Below are positions 1-15,969 of a stretch of DNA of 64,000 nucleotides, piece after piece (position 1 is the stretch's first letter; each line of letters opens with the position of its first letter). The notes under the pieces were generated by a model. That model made no database searches. It was not told the DNA's origin and was given only the letters and a program-made list of their open reading frames with translations. Made by a program: the position numbers and the translations under genes. This stretch comes from Halomonas binhaiensis (GTDB taxonomy: Bacteria > Pseudomonadota > Gammaproteobacteria > Pseudomonadales > Halomonadaceae), in the NCBI RefSeq assembly GCF_008329985.2, contig NZ_CP038437.2, positions 434,001 through 498,000 on the forward strand. Direction: 5' to 3'.

Positions 1-2108
1 TGGACGTGTCTCCGCGCCAGGTGGTGTCTGTCGCGGCCGCACTGATTCCGTTCCTTGAGCACGATGACGCCAACCGCGCCTTGATGGGTGCCAACATGCA
101 GAAGCAGGCGGTGCCGACTCTGCGTGCTGACAAGCCTCTGGTGGGTACCGGCATGGAGCGTGTCGTGGCGCGTGACTCCGGCGTCTGTGCTGTGGCGCGT
201 CGTGGTGGTGTGATCGATTCGGTCGATGCCAAGCGCATCGTGGTGCGTGTCAATGAGGACGAGATCATCGGCGGTGAAGCCGGCGTTGATATCTACAATC
301 TGACCAAGTACCTGCGTTCTAACCAGAATACCTGCCAGAATCAGCGCCCGATCGTGCGTCCGGGAGATGCAGTCGCGCGAGGTGACATCCTGGCTGATGG
401 CCCTTCCGTCGACATGGGAGACTTGGCGCTGGGCCAGAACATGCGTCTGGCGTTCATGCCGTGGAACGGTTTCAACTTCGAGGACTCCATCCTGCTGTCC
501 GAGCGGGTGGTTCAGGAAGACCGTTTTACCACCATCCATATTCAGGAGCTGACCTGTGTGTCTCGCGACACCAAGTTGGGGCCGGAAGAAATCACAGCTG
601 ATATCCCCAATGTCGGTGAGTCGGCTCTGGGTAAACTGGATGAGGCTGGTGTTGTCTATATTGGTGCCGAAGTCGGTCCTGGCGATATTCTGGTAGGTAA
701 GGTCACTCCGAAGGGCGAGACCCAACTGACGCCGGAAGAGAAGCTGCTGCGGGCAATCTTTGGTGAGAAGGCCTCTGACGTCAAGGATACCTCCTTGCGT
801 GCTCCGACGGGCATGAAGGGTACTGTCATTGATGTCCAGGTCTTCACCCGCGATGGCGTCGAGAAAGATTCGCGTGCACTGGCCATTGAGCAAATGCAGC
901 TCGATGAAGTGCGCAAGGACCTTCAGGAAACCTACCGCATTGCAGAAGACGCTACTTTCGAGCGCCTCAAGCGGACGCTTTCTGGCCAGCCGGTCAATGG
1001 TGGTCCGAGGCTGACGAAGGGTGATGTCCTGTCCGACGACTACCTTGAGGAACTGCCGCGTCAGCAGTGGTTCAAGCTGCGTATGCAGGACGAAGGGTTG
1101 AACGAGCTGCTGGCTCAGTCCGATGAGCAGCTGGAAAGCCGTCGCAAGGAAATGGATGAGCGTTTCGAAGACAAGAAACGCAAGCTCACCCAGGGTGATG
1201 ATCTGGCTCCGGGCGTGCTCAAGATCGTCAAGGTCTACCTGGCCATCAAGCGTCGCTTGCAGCCGGGTGACAAGATGGCTGGTCGCCACGGTAACAAGGG
1301 TGTTATCTCTGCGATCATGCCGATCGAGGACATGCCGTTCGATGACAACGGTGAGCCGGTCGACGTGGTGCTCAACCCGCTGGGTGTACCGTCGCGGATG
1401 AACGTTGGTCAGATCCTCGAGACTCACCTCGGTATGGCAGCTCGTGGGCTGGGTGTGAAGATCGAGCATATGCTGCGCGATGCGCGCGATCAGCAAGTGG
1501 CCGAGATTCGCGACTTCCTGGGGCAGGTGTACAACTCTACTCAAGGTGCCCGTATCGAGGATCTGGGCTCCCTGAGTGATGAGGAAGTCATCTCTCTGGC
1601 CAAGAACCTGCGTAAAGGTGTGCCGATGGCAACGCCGGTATTCGATGGTGCCAAGGAGCATGAGATCAAGCATCTGCTGAAACTGGCTGACCTGCCGGAC
1701 TCAGGTCAGATGACACTGTACGACGGCCGTACTGGCGAGTCGTTCGATCGTCCGGTGACCGTGGGCTACATGTATATGTTGAAGCTCAACCACTTGGTCG
1801 ATGACAAGATGCACGCGCGTTCCACCGGCTCCTACTCGCTTGTTACTCAGCAGCCGCTGGGTGGTAAGGCGCAGTTCGGTGGTCAGCGCTTTGGTGAGAT
1901 GGAGGTCTGGGCCCTGGAGGCCTATGGCGCCGCTTACACTCTGCAGGAAATGCTCACGGTCAAGTCCGATGACGTGGAAGGTCGTACCAAGATGTACAAG
2001 AGCATCGTGGATGGCGATCACACCATGCAGGCGGGCATGCCGGAATCCTTCAACGTACTGGTGAAGGAAATCCGCTCGCTGGGCATCGATATCGAACTGG
2101 AGAGTTGA
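1..2108 (+). CDS. rpoB: DNA-directed RNA polymerase beta subunit, 3' part
   Basis: Catalytic beta subunit of RNA polymerase, in the cytoplasm. The window opens inside the gene: the frame is open from base 3 (a partial codon precedes it) and gives the C-terminal 701 residues, beginning close to the DVS-x-x-QVVSV block near E. coli residue 654. Clear family landmarks are [30 protein letters not shown], the catalytic-face lysine block [15 protein letters not shown] and the C-terminal clamp ending [14 protein letters not shown]. The rifampicin-binding region lies upstream of the window and cannot be assessed. The gene is followed after 86 nt by rpoC on the same strand. Identification is certain; the 5' end is missing only because of the window edge. 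Confidence 0.99.
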   Translation, partial: DVSPRQVVSVAAALIPFLEHDDANRALMGANMQKQAVPTLRADKPLVGTGMERVVARDSGVCAVARRGGVIDSVDAKRIVVRVNEDEIIGGEAGVDIYNLTKYLRSNQNTCQNQRPIVRPGDAVARGDILADGPSVDMGDLALGQNMRLAFMPWNGFNFEDSILLSERVVQEDRFTTIHIQELTCVSRDTKLGPEEITADIPNVGESALGKLDEAGVVYIGAEVGPGDILVGKVTPKGETQLTPEEKLLRAIFGEKASDVKDTSLRAPTGMKGTVIDVQVFTRDGVEKDSRALAIEQMQLDEVRKDLQETYRIAEDATFERLKRTLSGQPVNGGPRLTKGDVLSDDYLEELPRQQWFKLRMQDEGLNELLAQSDEQLESRRKEMDERFEDKKRKLTQGDDLAPGVLKIVKVYLAIKRRLQPGDKMAGRHGNKGVISAIMPIEDMPFDDNGEPVDVVLNPLGVPSRMNVGQILETHLGMAARGLGVKIEHMLRDARDQQVAEIRDFLGQVYNSTQGARIEDLGSLSDEEVISLAKNLRKGVPMATPVFDGAKEHEIKHLLKLADLPDSGQMTLYDGRTGESFDRPVTVGYMYMLKLNHLVDDKMHARSTGSYSLVTQQPLGGKAQFGGQRFGEMEVWALEAYGAAYTLQEMLTVKSDDVEGRTKMYKSIVDGDHTMQAGMPESFNVLVKEIRSLGIDIELES

Positions 2109-2144
2109 GGCGGCCGCTCAAGGCGCTTCAAAGAATGACGGTCC

Positions 2145-2164
2145 GCGGGGGCTTCGGCCCCCGC
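2145..2164 (+). other. C(UUCG)G hairpin between rpoB and rpoC
   Basis: Perfect 8-bp GC stem (GCGGGGGC / GCCCCCGC) closed by a UUCG tetraloop with the stabilising C-G closing pair. No T-tract follows, so it should not terminate. It may be an RNA processing, stability or pausing element in the rpoBC transcript; that role is inferred. Confidence 0.6.
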
Positions 2165-2194
2165 CCATGACAACTCCGCAACGGAGCCGACCCA

Positions 2195-6412
<4,218 letters not shown>

Positions 6413-6420
6413 CCCTGGTG

Positions 6421-6450
6421 CAAGCCCGGTGCGCATGCGCACCGGGCTTG
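6421..6450 (+). terminator. Perfect 30-nt palindrome after rpoC
   Basis: Every base of this stretch pairs with its mirror: the half-site is CAAGCCCGGTGCGCA. The RNA would form a 13-bp stem with a 4-nt loop, 9 nt after the rpoC stop. No U-tract follows, so it is at best an imperfect intrinsic terminator or a 3'-end stabiliser. Its last three bases (TTG) are also the first bases of the rpsL promoter -35 box. Confidence 0.6.
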
Positions 6451-6476
6451 ACGACGCCAGGTGTCAGCATTAGAAT
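6448..6476 (+). promoter_or_regulatory. Sigma70 promoter of the str operon (rpsL)
   Basis: TTGACG (6448-6453), a 17-nt spacer, then TAGAAT (6471-6476), followed by a GC-rich discriminator (GCGC). This discriminator type is typical of stringently controlled ribosomal promoters, so ppGpp/DksA repression is plausible (inference). It implies a leader of about 130 nt before rpsL. Confidence 0.7.
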
Positions 6477-6613
6477 GCGCAGCCTTTAACAGTAGGGCGG
6501 GTGCGCCTGCGATACTGCTAAAGGAACGCAATACAGGAAGCGAACAGCTACCGAACAGGCCGTCAAGTGCTTGTTTCAGCGCTTCCGCCAAGGTAACCCA
6601 ATTGGAGTCTTAA

Positions 6614-6988
6614 ATGGCAACAGTCAACCAGCTCGTGCGCAAGCCGCGCAAGCGTCAGGTCAAGAAGACTGACGTGCCTGCGCTGCAGGCTTGCCCGCAG
6701 AAGCGCGGCGTTTGTACCCGCGTGTACACCACTACCCCGAAGAAGCCGAACTCCGCTCTGCGTAAGGTCTGTCGTGTACGTCTGACCAACGGCTACGAAG
6801 TGTCTTCCTACATCGGTGGTGAAGGTCACAACCTGCAGGAGCACTCTGTGGTCCTGATCCGCGGCGGTCGCGTAAAAGACCTTCCGGGTGTGCGTTATCA
6901 CACCGTTCGCGGTGCTCTTGATACCTCTGGTGTCCAGAACCGTAAGCAAGGCCGTTCCAAGTACGGTACCAAGCGTCCGAAGGCTTAA
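6614..6988 (+). CDS. rpsL: 30S ribosomal protein S12
   Basis: Decoding-centre protein of the small subunit, 124 residues as in E. coli. The conserved [18 protein letters not shown] block is present. Lysines at 43 and 88, the usual sites of streptomycin-resistance changes, are wild type, so the S12 sequence predicts sensitivity. Asp89, the methylthiolation site in E. coli, is also present. The ATG has a TTGGAG ribosome binding site. First gene of the str operon (rpsL-rpsG-fusA-tuf) behind its own promoter. Confidence 0.99.
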   Translation: MATVNQLVRKPRKRQVKKTDVPALQACPQKRGVCTRVYTTTPKKPNSALRKVCRVRLTNGYEVSSYIGGEGHNLQEHSVVLIRGGRVKDLPGVRYHTVRGALDTSGVQNRKQGRSKYGTKRPKA

Positions 6989-7100
6989 GGCTCTTCTGGC
7001 GTATTACATTCAGTTTTGATTCGGTCTGATAAGAGTAAGGTCGAGCTACGTAAAGTGAGTCTCGAGTTTACCTGAAGGACCCTTCGATAGAGGGCTTATC

Positions 7101-7571
7101 ATGCCTAGAAGAAGAGTTGCGGCCAAGCGCGAGATCCTGCCGGATCCCAAGTTCGGAAGTGAGCGCCTGGCGAAGTTCATGAACCACCTGATGATCAGCG
7201 GCAAGAAGTCCGTAGCTGAGCGCATCGTCTATGGTGCGCTGGACAGGGTTGCCGAGCGTTCCAATGAAGAGCCGCTGGAGATCTTCGACAAGGCGCTGGA
7301 AACTATCCAGCCGATGGTCGAGGTCAAGTCACGCCGCGTTGGTGGTGCGACTTATCAGGTTCCGGTTGAAGTTCGTCCGTCTCGCCGTCAGGCGCTGGCC
7401 ATGCGCTGGTTGGTAGACGCCGCTCGTCGTCGTGGCGAGAAGACCATGGAGCAGCGTCTGGCAGGTGAAATGCTGGATGCCGCTGAAGGCAAGGGTTCGG
7501 CTGTCAAGAAGCGTGAAGACGTGCATCGCATGGCAGAAGCCAACAAGGCCTTCTCTCACTACCGCTTCTAA
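7101..7571 (+). CDS. rpsG: 30S ribosomal protein S7
   Basis: Primary binder of the 3' domain of 16S rRNA that starts assembly of the small-subunit head. It has 156 residues, the common bacterial length, starting [12 protein letters not shown] and containing the [13 protein letters not shown] block. It lies 112 nt after rpsL. In E. coli S7 binds the rpsL-rpsG intercistronic RNA and represses translation; the long gap here could hold an equivalent site, but I could not identify the structure. fusA follows after 30 nt. Confidence 0.99.
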   Translation: MPRRRVAAKREILPDPKFGSERLAKFMNHLMISGKKSVAERIVYGALDRVAERSNEEPLEIFDKALETIQPMVEVKSRRVGGATYQVPVEVRPSRRQALAMRWLVDAARRRGEKTMEQRLAGEMLDAAEGKGSAVKKREDVHRMAEANKAFSHYRF

Positions 7572-7601
7572 TTCGCATCGCCAACCAACGGGAGTTACAT
7601 C

Positions 7602-9722
7602 GTGGCTCGCAAGACTCCGCTTAATCGCTACCGCAATATCGGTATCGTTGCCCACGTCGACGCCGGTAAGACGACTACTACCGAGCGTGTCCTGTTCTAT
7701 ACCGGCCTGTCTCACAAGGTTGGTGAGGTCCATGAAGGCGCTGCCACAATGGACTGGATGGAGCAGGAGCAGGAGCGTGGCATCACGATCACTTCTGCGG
7801 CGACTACCTGCTTCTGGCAGGGTATGAACAAGCAGTTCGATGAGCACCGCATCAATATCATCGATACTCCTGGGCACGTTGACTTCACCATCGAAGTGGA
7901 GCGTTCCCTGCGTGTTCTTGATGGTGCTGTTGTCGTGCTGTGTGGTTCTTCCGGCGTTCAGCCGCAGACCGAAACAGTCTGGCGTCAGGCCAACAAGTAC
8001 GAAGTTCCGCGCATGGTGTTCGTCAACAAGATGGACCGCACCGGTGCTGACTTCTTTATGGTGCTGGAGCAGCTCAAGGACCGCTTGGGTGCCAATGCAG
8101 TCCCGATCCAGATCAACTGGGGCGCTGAGGACGAGTTCAAGGGCGTTATCGACCTCATCCAGATGAAAGCCATCCTGTGGGATGAAGACAACTTCGGGAT
8201 GAACTACGACCTGGTTGATATTCCTGCTGAACTCCAGGAAACCGCTGAGAAGTATCGTGAAGAGATGGTCGAGGCTGCGGCCGAAGCCTCTGAAGAGTTG
8301 ATGGAGAAGTACCTCGAAGAGGGAGAACTGTCCATCGATGAGATCAAGGCAGGTCTGCGTCGTCGTACTCTCGACAATGAGATCGTGCTGGTCACCTGTG
8401 GTTCTGCATTCAAGAACAAGGGTGTTCAGGCGGTGCTGGACGGCGTCATCGAGTACATGCCGTCGCCGACCGAGGTCAAGGCCATCGAGGGTGAGCTGGA
8501 TGACAAGGATGGCACTGTCGCGACCCGTGAAGCCGATGACAGCGCACCTTTTGCTGCCCTGGCATTCAAGATCGCGACTGACCCCTTTGTCGGAACGCTG
8601 ACCTTTATCCGCGTATACTCAGGTGTGCTGAATTCTGGTGATAGTGTCTATAACTCTGTCAAGCAGAAGAAAGAGCGCGTGGGTCGTATCGTGCAGATGC
8701 ATGCCAACTCTCGCGAAGAGATCAAGGAAGTTCTGGCTGGCGATATCGCTGCCTGTATCGGTCTGAAGGACGTCACCACTGGTGATACTTTGTGCGACCT
8801 GAACGAGAAGATCGTTCTCGAGCGCATGGAATTCCCGGAGCCGGTAATTTCCGTGGCCGTGGAGCCTAAGTCCAAGGCAGACCAGGAAAAGATGGGTATT
8901 GCTCTGGGCAAGCTGGCTCAGGAAGACCCGTCCTTCCGCGTCAAGACTGACGAAGAGACTGGTCAGACCATCATCTCCGGTATGGGTGAGCTGCACCTGG
9001 ATATCATCGTTGACCGTATGCGTCGCGAGTTCAAGGTAGAAGCCAACATCGGTAAGCCTCAGGTCGCCTACCGCGAAACTATTCGTGGCAGCGTCGAGCA
9101 GGAAGGCAAGTTCGTTCGTCAGTCCGGTGGTCGTGGTCAGTTCGGTCACGTCTGGCTGCGCATTGAGCCGCTCACCGAGGCGGACAAGGAAGGCGACGAA
9201 GAAATGCACTTCAAGTTCGCTTCTGAAATCGTCGGCGGTGCGGTTCCCAAGGAGTACGTGCCGGCGGTCGAGAAAGGGGCCTTCGAACAGCTGCAGAATG
9301 GTGTCATCGCGGGTTACCCGATGATCGACGTCAAGGTCACTCTGTACGATGGTTCCTACCATGACGTGGACTCTAACGAGACTGCGTTCAAGGTGGCCTC
9401 TTCCATGGCCATCAAGGAAGGCGCCAAGAAGGCCAAGGCTGTCCTGCTGGAGCCGATGATGCAGGTCGAGGTCGTGACCCCTGAAGACTTCATGGGTGAC
9501 GTCATGGGTGACCTGAACCGTCGTCGCGGTCTGGTGCAGGGTATGGATGACTCCTCTTCAGGCAAGGTCATCCGCGCAGTGGTGCCGCTGGGTGAGATGT
9601 TCGGTTATGCGACCGATCTGCGCTCTCAGACCCAGGGCCGTGCGAGCTACTCCATGGAGTTCGCGAAGTACGACGAGGCTCCCTCAAGCGTCGTTGAAGC
9701 CGTCATCAATCAGAACGGTTAA
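7602..9722 (+). CDS. fusA: Elongation factor G
   Basis: Ribosomal translocase GTPase. It has 706 residues (E. coli 704) and a GTG start behind a GGGAG site. The G domain shows G1 AHVDAGKTT (residues 17-25), the DTPGHVDF G3 motif and the NKMD G4 motif. Domains II to V follow at full length. It is the third gene of the str operon, 30 nt after rpsG and 29 nt before tuf. Nothing unusual was seen. Confidence 0.99.
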   Translation: MARKTPLNRYRNIGIVAHVDAGKTTTTERVLFYTGLSHKVGEVHEGAATMDWMEQEQERGITITSAATTCFWQGMNKQFDEHRINIIDTPGHVDFTIEVERSLRVLDGAVVVLCGSSGVQPQTETVWRQANKYEVPRMVFVNKMDRTGADFFMVLEQLKDRLGANAVPIQINWGAEDEFKGVIDLIQMKAILWDEDNFGMNYDLVDIPAELQETAEKYREEMVEAAAEASEELMEKYLEEGELSIDEIKAGLRRRTLDNEIVLVTCGSAFKNKGVQAVLDGVIEYMPSPTEVKAIEGELDDKDGTVATREADDSAPFAALAFKIATDPFVGTLTFIRVYSGVLNSGDSVYNSVKQKKERVGRIVQMHANSREEIKEVLAGDIAACIGLKDVTTGDTLCDLNEKIVLERMEFPEPVISVAVEPKSKADQEKMGIALGKLAQEDPSFRVKTDEETGQTIISGMGELHLDIIVDRMRREFKVEANIGKPQVAYRETIRGSVEQEGKFVRQSGGRGQFGHVWLRIEPLTEADKEGDEEMHFKFASEIVGGAVPKEYVPAVEKGAFEQLQNGVIAGYPMIDVKVTLYDGSYHDVDSNETAFKVASSMAIKEGAKKAKAVLLEPMMQVEVVTPEDFMGDVMGDLNRRRGLVQGMDDSSSGKVIRAVVPLGEMFGYATDLRSQTQGRASYSMEFAKYDEAPSSVVEAVINQNG

Positions 9723-9751
9723 CCGTTAGCTAACGTAAAGAGGTCATAGCA

Positions 9752-10945
<1,194 letters not shown>

Positions 10946-10963
10946 GCGACAGCTTAACGACAT

Positions 10964-10992
10964 AAGGGGGCTCCTTACGGAGCCCCCTTTTC
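10964..10992 (+). terminator. Intrinsic terminator of the str operon
   Basis: An 11-bp stem (AAGGGGGCTCC / GGAGCCCCCTT) with a TTAC loop and a run of T, 18 nt after the tuf stop. It separates the str operon from the S10 operon. Confidence 0.9.
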
Positions 10993-11012
10993 TGCGCATC
11001 GGAATTGAGGGT

Positions 11013-11041
11013 TTGACTCTCAATTTCCGTGCGCATATAAT
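11013..11041 (+). promoter_or_regulatory. Sigma70 promoter of the S10 operon (rpsJ)
   Basis: TTGACT (11013-11018), a 17-nt spacer, and a perfect TATAAT (11036-11041), then a GCGC discriminator. A 7-bp inverted repeat (AATTGAG at 11003-11009, CTCAATT at 11019-11025) flanks the -35 box. The expected transcript starts about 55 nt before rpsJ. Confidence 0.85.
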
Positions 11042-11104
11042 GCGCATCCTTTGAATGCGTGGGTTGACGGCTCGCGCCGTCAAGATCCATTGGAGTTAGG
11101 GCAA

Positions 11105-11416
11105 ATGCAGAACCAGAAGATTCGCATTCGGTTGAAGGCTTTCGACCATCGCCTGATCGATCAGTCCGCCGCGGAAATCGTTGATACCGCTAAGCGTACT
11201 GGCGCCCAGGTTCGTGGTCCGATTCCTCTGCCGACCAATCGCGAGCGCTACACCGTGCTGATTTCTCCGCACGTGAACAAGGACGCCCGTGATCAGTACG
11301 AGATTCGTACTCACAAGCGTGTGCTCGATATTGTCGAGCCGACTGAGAAGACTGTTGATGCGCTGATGAAGCTCGATCTCGCCGCTGGCGTTGACGTGCA
11401 AATCAAGCTCGACTGA
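11105..11416 (+). CDS. rpsJ: 30S ribosomal protein S10
   Basis: Small-subunit head protein, which as NusE also joins the NusB antitermination complex. The frame is open further upstream, but the start at [10 protein letters not shown] is chosen because it follows a TTGGAG site and gives 103 residues, exactly the E. coli length. First gene of the S10 operon. The 159-nt gap to rplC is much longer than the few tens of bases usual here. The leader before rpsJ is short, about 55-60 nt. Confidence 0.98.
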   Translation: MQNQKIRIRLKAFDHRLIDQSAAEIVDTAKRTGAQVRGPIPLPTNRERYTVLISPHVNKDARDQYEIRTHKRVLDIVEPTEKTVDALMKLDLAAGVDVQIKLD

Positions 11417-11575
11417 TTTTTTTACACTAGACACTCGCGGCCCAGCGATTTTCATCTGATCAGGTGAGTTTCAGCAGCCGCCGCGCCGGGATGGCGCCAT
11501 ACAATGTGCTAGTGGAATGCTCTGGAAAGGGCAGCCATAGCGGGTGATAGCCCCGTACACTATAGGAGATAGAGA

Positions 11576-12214
11576 ATGACTATCGGTTTGGTCGGTAGGA
11601 AGGCCGGCATGACCCGTGTCTTCACCGAAGATGGCGCGTCTGTGCCCGTAACCGTTATTGAGGTTGAGCCTAACCGTGTGACGTGTGTCAAGTCTGTTGA
11701 GACTGACGGCTACGCAGCGGTTCAGGTTACAACTGGCTCCCGCAAAGCCAAGCATCTGTCCAAGGCCCAAGCTGGCCAGTTCGCAAAGGCAGGTGTCGAG
11801 GCTGGTCGCTCCCTGATGGAGTTTCGCCTGAACGAAGGTGAAGACGCTCCGGAAGTGGGTGGCGAACTCACTGTATCCCTCTTCGAAGCTGGTCAAAGCG
11901 TTGATGTGACCGGCACTTCCAAGGGTAAAGGTTTCCAGGGTGCTATTAAGCGCTGGAATTTCCGTACCCAGGACAACAGCCACGGTAACTCCTTGTCCCA
12001 CCGTGCTCCGGGCTCCATCGGCATGTGCCAGACTCCGGGTCGCGTATTCAAGGGCAAGAAGATGGCCGGCCAGATGGGCAACGTGCGTTGCACCGTTCAG
12101 AGCCTGGAAATCGTCCGTGTCGATGCCGAGCGCAACTTGCTGCTGATCAAAGGCGCCGTTCCTGGTGCTACCGGCAGTGATGTCATCGTGCGCAGCGCCG
12201 TCAAAGCTGGCTGA
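11576..12214 (+). CDS. rplC: 50S ribosomal protein L3
   Basis: Early-assembly 23S rRNA-binding protein whose extension reaches near the peptidyl transferase centre. It has 212 residues (E. coli 209), starting [16 protein letters not shown] with an AGGAGA site. The block [20 protein letters not shown] includes the glutamine that PrmB methylates in E. coli. It is preceded by an unusually long 159-nt gap after rpsJ and followed 14 nt later by rplD. Confidence 0.99.
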   Translation: MTIGLVGRKAGMTRVFTEDGASVPVTVIEVEPNRVTCVKSVETDGYAAVQVTTGSRKAKHLSKAQAGQFAKAGVEAGRSLMEFRLNEGEDAPEVGGELTVSLFEAGQSVDVTGTSKGKGFQGAIKRWNFRTQDNSHGNSLSHRAPGSIGMCQTPGRVFKGKKMAGQMGNVRCTVQSLEIVRVDAERNLLLIKGAVPGATGSDVIVRSAVKAG

Positions 12215-12228
12215 AGGGGAAATTTCCA

Positions 12229-12837
12229 ATGAATCTGAATCTTGCAGGTGCAAGCGCCGGGACTGTTGAACTGTCCGACGCTACCTTTGGCAAAGAATTC
12301 AACGAAGCACTGGTTCACCAGGTTGTCACTGCCTATCTGGCTGGTGGTCGTCAGGGTAGCCGTGCACAGAAGACCCGTTCCGACGTTCGTGGTGGTGGCA
12401 AGAAGCCGTGGCGCCAGAAGGGTACTGGCCGTGCTCGTGCCGGTACTATCCGTTCGCCGATCTGGCGCAGCGGTGGTGTGACCTTCGCGGCTCGCCCGCA
12501 GGACCACTCCCAGAAGGTCAACCGCAAGATGTACCGTGCGGCCATGCGCTCGATTCTTTCCGAGCTGGTCCGTCAGGAGCGTCTCGTTGCGGTTGAAAGC
12601 TTCACCGTCGACTCTCCGAAAACCAAGCAGCTGGTCGCCAAGCTCAAGGAACTCAGCCTTGAGAAGGTGCTGATCGTCACTGAAGAAGTCGACGAGAATC
12701 TGTACCTGGCCGCCCGCAATATCCCTAACGTGGATGTAGTGGACGTTGCTGCCGCCGACCCGGTTAGCCTGGTCGCCTTTGACAAGGTCCTGGCTACTGT
12801 CTCTGCTCTGCGCAAATTCGAGGAGAAGCTGGCATGA
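12229..12837 (+). CDS. rplD: 50S ribosomal protein L4
   Basis: Exit-tunnel protein of the large subunit, 202 residues (E. coli 201). The tunnel-loop block with [13 protein letters not shown] and [11 protein letters not shown] is intact. In E. coli L4 also represses its own S10 operon through a long leader RNA; the short leader here argues against the same mechanism. Its stop overlaps the rplW start by 4 nt (ATGA), suggesting translational coupling. Confidence 0.99.
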   Translation: MNLNLAGASAGTVELSDATFGKEFNEALVHQVVTAYLAGGRQGSRAQKTRSDVRGGGKKPWRQKGTGRARAGTIRSPIWRSGGVTFAARPQDHSQKVNRKMYRAAMRSILSELVRQERLVAVESFTVDSPKTKQLVAKLKELSLEKVLIVTEEVDENLYLAARNIPNVDVVDVAAADPVSLVAFDKVLATVSALRKFEEKLA

Positions 12838-13130
12838 ACCAGGAACGTGTATTCAAGGTTCTGCTTGGTCCGCACGTGACCGAGAAGGCCGCTATGGCTG
12901 CCGAGCGTAATCAGTACGTGTTCAAGGTGGCAAGCGACGCAACCAAGCCCGAGATCAAGGTCGCTGTCGAGCAGTTGTTCGGCAAGAAGGTCAACAGCGT
13001 TCAGGTCGTGAACGTCAAGGGCAAGACCAAGCGCACTGCGCACGGTATTGGTATGCGCAAGGGTTATCGCAAGGCGTACGTGACACTGGCCGCCGGCGAG
13101 ACGCTTGAAGACTTCTCTGGCGCCGAGTAA
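12834..13130 (+). CDS. rplW: 50S ribosomal protein L23
   Basis: Large-subunit protein at the tunnel exit, docking site for trigger factor and the signal recognition particle. It has 98 residues (E. coli 100), starting [18 protein letters not shown], with the conserved loop [19 protein letters not shown]. It overlaps rplD by 4 nt and lies 17 nt before rplB in the S10 operon. Confidence 0.99.
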   Translation: MNQERVFKVLLGPHVTEKAAMAAERNQYVFKVASDATKPEIKVAVEQLFGKKVNSVQVVNVKGKTKRTAHGIGMRKGYRKAYVTLAAGETLEDFSGAE

Positions 13131-13147
13131 AGGCAGGAGTACGGATC

Positions 13148-13978
13148 ATGGCAATCGTCAAGACTAAACCGACCTCCGCTGGTCGTCGCCACGTCGTCAA
13201 GATCGTTGGTGAAGGTCTGCACAAGGGCCGCGCCTATGGGCCGCTGCTCGAGAAGCAGTCCAAGTCCGGTGGTCGTAACAACAACGGTCGTATCACTACC
13301 CGTCATGTGGGCGGTGGTCACCGTCATCATTATCGGATCGTTGACTTCAAGCGCACCAAGGATGGCATTCCAGCCATCGTCGAGCGCCTGGAGCATGACC
13401 CGAACCGCAGCGCACACATCGCGCTGGTGAAGTATCTCGACGGCGAGCGTCGCTACATCATCGCCCCTAAGGGTGTTGAAGCGGGTGATCGTCTCGAATC
13501 TGGCGTCAACGCGCCGATCAAGAAGGGCAACGCTCTGCCGCTGCGCAACATCCCGCTTGGTTCTACAGTTCACTGCATCGAACTGAAGCCGGGTAAAGGT
13601 GCTCAGCTGGCCCGTAGCGCCGGTACCAGCGCTCAGCTGGTGGCTCGTGAAGGTAACTATGCCACTCTGCGTCTTCGCTCTGGCGAGATGCGCAAGGTGT
13701 TGGCCGAGTGTCGTGCCACCCTGGGTGAAGTGAGCAATTCCGAGCACAGCCTGCGTCAACTTGGCAAGGCCGGTGCAAAGCGCTGGAGAGGTGTGCGTCC
13801 TACCGTTCGCGGTGTTGCGATGAACCCGGTGGATCACCCGCACGGTGGTGGCGAAGGCCGCACCAGTGGTGGTCGTCACCCGGTGTCCCCGTGGGGTATG
13901 CCCACCAAGGGCCACAAGACCCGCAAGAACAAGCGCACCGATAAGCTGATCGTCCGCCGCCGTAAGGCTCGCGGTTAA
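13148..13978 (+). CDS. rplB: 50S ribosomal protein L2
   Basis: Conserved 23S rRNA protein needed for subunit joining and peptidyl transfer. It has 276 residues (E. coli 273), starting [18 protein letters not shown] after a GCAGGAG site. The signature [18 protein letters not shown] with the functional histidines is intact near the C-terminus. It sits between rplW and rpsS in the usual S10-operon order. Confidence 0.99.
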   Translation: MAIVKTKPTSAGRRHVVKIVGEGLHKGRAYGPLLEKQSKSGGRNNNGRITTRHVGGGHRHHYRIVDFKRTKDGIPAIVERLEHDPNRSAHIALVKYLDGERRYIIAPKGVEAGDRLESGVNAPIKKGNALPLRNIPLGSTVHCIELKPGKGAQLARSAGTSAQLVAREGNYATLRLRSGEMRKVLAECRATLGEVSNSEHSLRQLGKAGAKRWRGVRPTVRGVAMNPVDHPHGGGEGRTSGGRHPVSPWGMPTKGHKTRKNKRTDKLIVRRRKARG

Positions 13979-14011
13979 GATCCCACGCCAAGACATTAAG
14001 AGGTAACGGCT

Positions 14012-14287
14012 GTGCCACGTTCACTGAAGAAAGGTCCTTTCATTGACCTTCATCTGCTGAAAAAGGTTGAGACTGCAGCGGAAAAGAACGATCGCAAACC
14101 GATCAAGACCTGGTCTCGTCGTTCTATGATCCTGCCCAACATGGTCGGGCTCACCATTGCAGTCCATAACGGTCGCCAACATGTCCCGGTGCATGTCTCC
14201 GAGGAAATGGTTGGCCACAAGCTGGGCGAATTCGCTGCTACCCGCACCTATCGCGGTCATGCGGCGGACAAGAAAGCCAAACGGTAA
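14012..14287 (+). CDS. rpsS: 30S ribosomal protein S19
   Basis: Small-subunit head protein contacting the A-site tRNA region and 16S rRNA. It has 91 residues (E. coli 92). The start is GTG, placed after AAGAGG, giving the family N-terminus [17 protein letters not shown]. The gap to rplB is 33 nt and to rplV 18 nt. Standard S10-operon neighbour. Confidence 0.98.
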   Translation: MPRSLKKGPFIDLHLLKKVETAAEKNDRKPIKTWSRRSMILPNMVGLTIAVHNGRQHVPVHVSEEMVGHKLGEFAATRTYRGHAADKKAKR

Positions 14288-14305
14288 GCCAGAGAGGATT
14301 TAGAG

Positions 14306-14638
14306 ATGGAAGTCACAGCAAAGCTGCGTGGCGCTGCTTTATCCGCACAGAAGGCCCGTTTGGTGGCTGATCAGGTGCGCGGTAAGCCTGTCGCCGAGGC
14401 GCTCGACCTGCTGACCTTCTCACCGAAGAAGGCCGCCAAGCTGGTCAAGAAGGTGCTGCAGTCCGCCATCGCGAATGCGGAAGAAAATAACGGCATGGAC
14501 ATTGACGAGCTGCGCGTCTCGACCATCTGTGTCGATGAGGGTATGACGCTCAAGCGCATCCGTCCTCGTGCCAAGGGCCGTGCGGATCGCATTCTGAAGC
14601 GCACCTGCCACATCACCGTCAAGGTAGCCGAGAAGTAG
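14306..14638 (+). CDS. rplV: 50S ribosomal protein L22
   Basis: Tunnel-wall protein contacting all 23S rRNA domains, 110 residues as in E. coli. It starts [20 protein letters not shown] after AGAGGA, and its extended loop [16 protein letters not shown], the region altered in macrolide-resistant mutants, is of normal length. Position between rpsS and rpsC is canonical. Confidence 0.99.
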   Translation: MEVTAKLRGAALSAQKARLVADQVRGKPVAEALDLLTFSPKKAAKLVKKVLQSAIANAEENNGMDIDELRVSTICVDEGMTLKRIRPRAKGRADRILKRTCHITVKVAEK

Positions 14639-14649
14639 GAGTCGACCAG

Positions 14650-15348
14650 ATGGGTCAGAAAGTCAATCCAACAGGCATCCGACTGGGTATCGTCAAAGAC
14701 CATACCTCAGTCTGGTACGCCGAGCGCGGCGCCTATGCCGACAAGCTGAACAACGACCTCGCGGTGCGTAGCTTTCTGGAAGAGCGTTTGAAGAACGCCT
14801 CCGTAAGCAAAATCACCATCGAGCGTCCAGCGAACAATGCACGCATCACCATTCACACTGCTCGTCCGGGTATCGTGATTGGTAAGAAAGGCGAAGATGT
14901 CGATCGTCTGCGTCGCGACGTCACCGAGATGATGGGCGTGCCGGTTCACGTCAACATCGAGGAAGTTCGCAAGCCTGAGCTGGATGCCCAGCTCGTTGCT
15001 CAGAACATCGCCGGTCAGATCGAACGCCGCGTGATGTTCCGCCGTGCCATGAAGCGCGCTGTCCAGAACGCCATGCGTCTGGGTGCTGGCGGCATCAAGG
15101 TACAGCTCTCCGGTCGTCTCGGTGGTGCGGAAATCGCCCGTACCGAGTGGTACCGCGAAGGTCGTGTTCCGTTGCACACCCTGCGTGCGGACATCGATTA
15201 CGCCACCTTCGAAGCCAAGACCACCTACGGCATCATCGGTGTCAAGGTCTGGATCTTCAAGGGTGAAATCCTCGGGGGCATCGAGGAAGTTCGCGCCAAG
15301 GCCAAGCAGCCTGCAGCCGCGCCTTCCAAGAAGAAAGGTTCCAGGTAA
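14650..15348 (+). CDS. rpsC: 30S ribosomal protein S3
   Basis: Small-subunit protein forming the mRNA entry tunnel and contributing helicase activity. It has 232 residues (E. coli 233). The KH-domain motif [15 protein letters not shown] is present, as is the C-terminal [14 protein letters not shown] block and a basic tail. The ATG follows AGGAG and lies 11 nt after rplV. Confidence 0.99.
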   Translation: MGQKVNPTGIRLGIVKDHTSVWYAERGAYADKLNNDLAVRSFLEERLKNASVSKITIERPANNARITIHTARPGIVIGKKGEDVDRLRRDVTEMMGVPVHVNIEEVRKPELDAQLVAQNIAGQIERRVMFRRAMKRAVQNAMRLGAGGIKVQLSGRLGGAEIARTEWYREGRVPLHTLRADIDYATFEAKTTYGIIGVKVWIFKGEILGGIEEVRAKAKQPAAAPSKKKGSR

Positions 15349-15363
15349 GGGGAGAGCGATTCG

Positions 15364-15777
15364 ATGTTGCAACCAAAGCGTATGAAATTCCGCAAGATGC
15401 AAAAGGGCCGCAACCGTGGCCTGGCGCATCGCGGAAGCAAGGTGAGCTTCGGTGAGTACGGCCTCAAGGCCACTGGCCGTGGTCGTGTCACCGCCCGTCA
15501 GATCGAAGCTGGCCGTCGTGCCATCACTCGTCACGTCAAGCGTGGCGGTAAGATCTGGATCCGTGTCTTCCCGGACAAGCCGATTTCCAAGAAGCCTCTG
15601 GAAGTCCGGATGGGTAAAGGTAAGGGTTCCGTCGAGTATTGGGTCGCTCAGATCCAGCCCGGTCGGGTCCTGTACGAGATTGAAGGTGTTTCTGAAGAGC
15701 TGGCTCGCGAAGCATTCGCCCTGGCCGCTCAGAAGTTCCCGGTCTCCACCACCTTTGTGAAACGGACGGTGATGTGA
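15364..15777 (+). CDS. rplP: 50S ribosomal protein L16
   Basis: Large-subunit protein near the A site, needed for tRNA accommodation. It has 137 residues (E. coli 136), starting [19 protein letters not shown], and contains the arginine-rich loop and [12 protein letters not shown] block. Its TGA stop shares one base with the rpmC start (TGATG), so translation should be coupled. Confidence 0.99.
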   Translation: MLQPKRMKFRKMQKGRNRGLAHRGSKVSFGEYGLKATGRGRVTARQIEAGRRAITRHVKRGGKIWIRVFPDKPISKKPLEVRMGKGKGSVEYWVAQIQPGRVLYEIEGVSEELAREAFALAAQKFPVSTTFVKRTVM

Positions 15778-15968
15778 TGAAAGCCCAGGAAATTCGTGAA
15801 AAGTCAGTAGAACAGCTCCAGGAGCAGCTTCTCGAACTCCTTCGCGAGCAGTTCAACCTGCGCATGCAGAAGGCTACCGGCCAACTGAGCCAGACTCATC
15901 TGCTCAAGCAGGTTCGTCGGGATATCGCCCGCGTGAAGACTGTGCTCAATGAAAAGGCAGGTGTCTGA
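15777..15968 (+). CDS. rpmC: 50S ribosomal protein L29
   Basis: Small helical protein beside the tunnel exit. A GTG lies three bases upstream, but the ATG at 15777 overlapping the rplP stop is chosen because it gives 63 residues, the E. coli length. The family pattern [18 protein letters not shown] and the [12 protein letters not shown] block are clear. rpsQ begins 1 nt after its stop. Confidence 0.97.
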   Translation: MKAQEIREKSVEQLQEQLLELLREQFNLRMQKATGQLSQTHLLKQVRRDIARVKTVLNEKAGV

Positions 15969-15969
15969 G

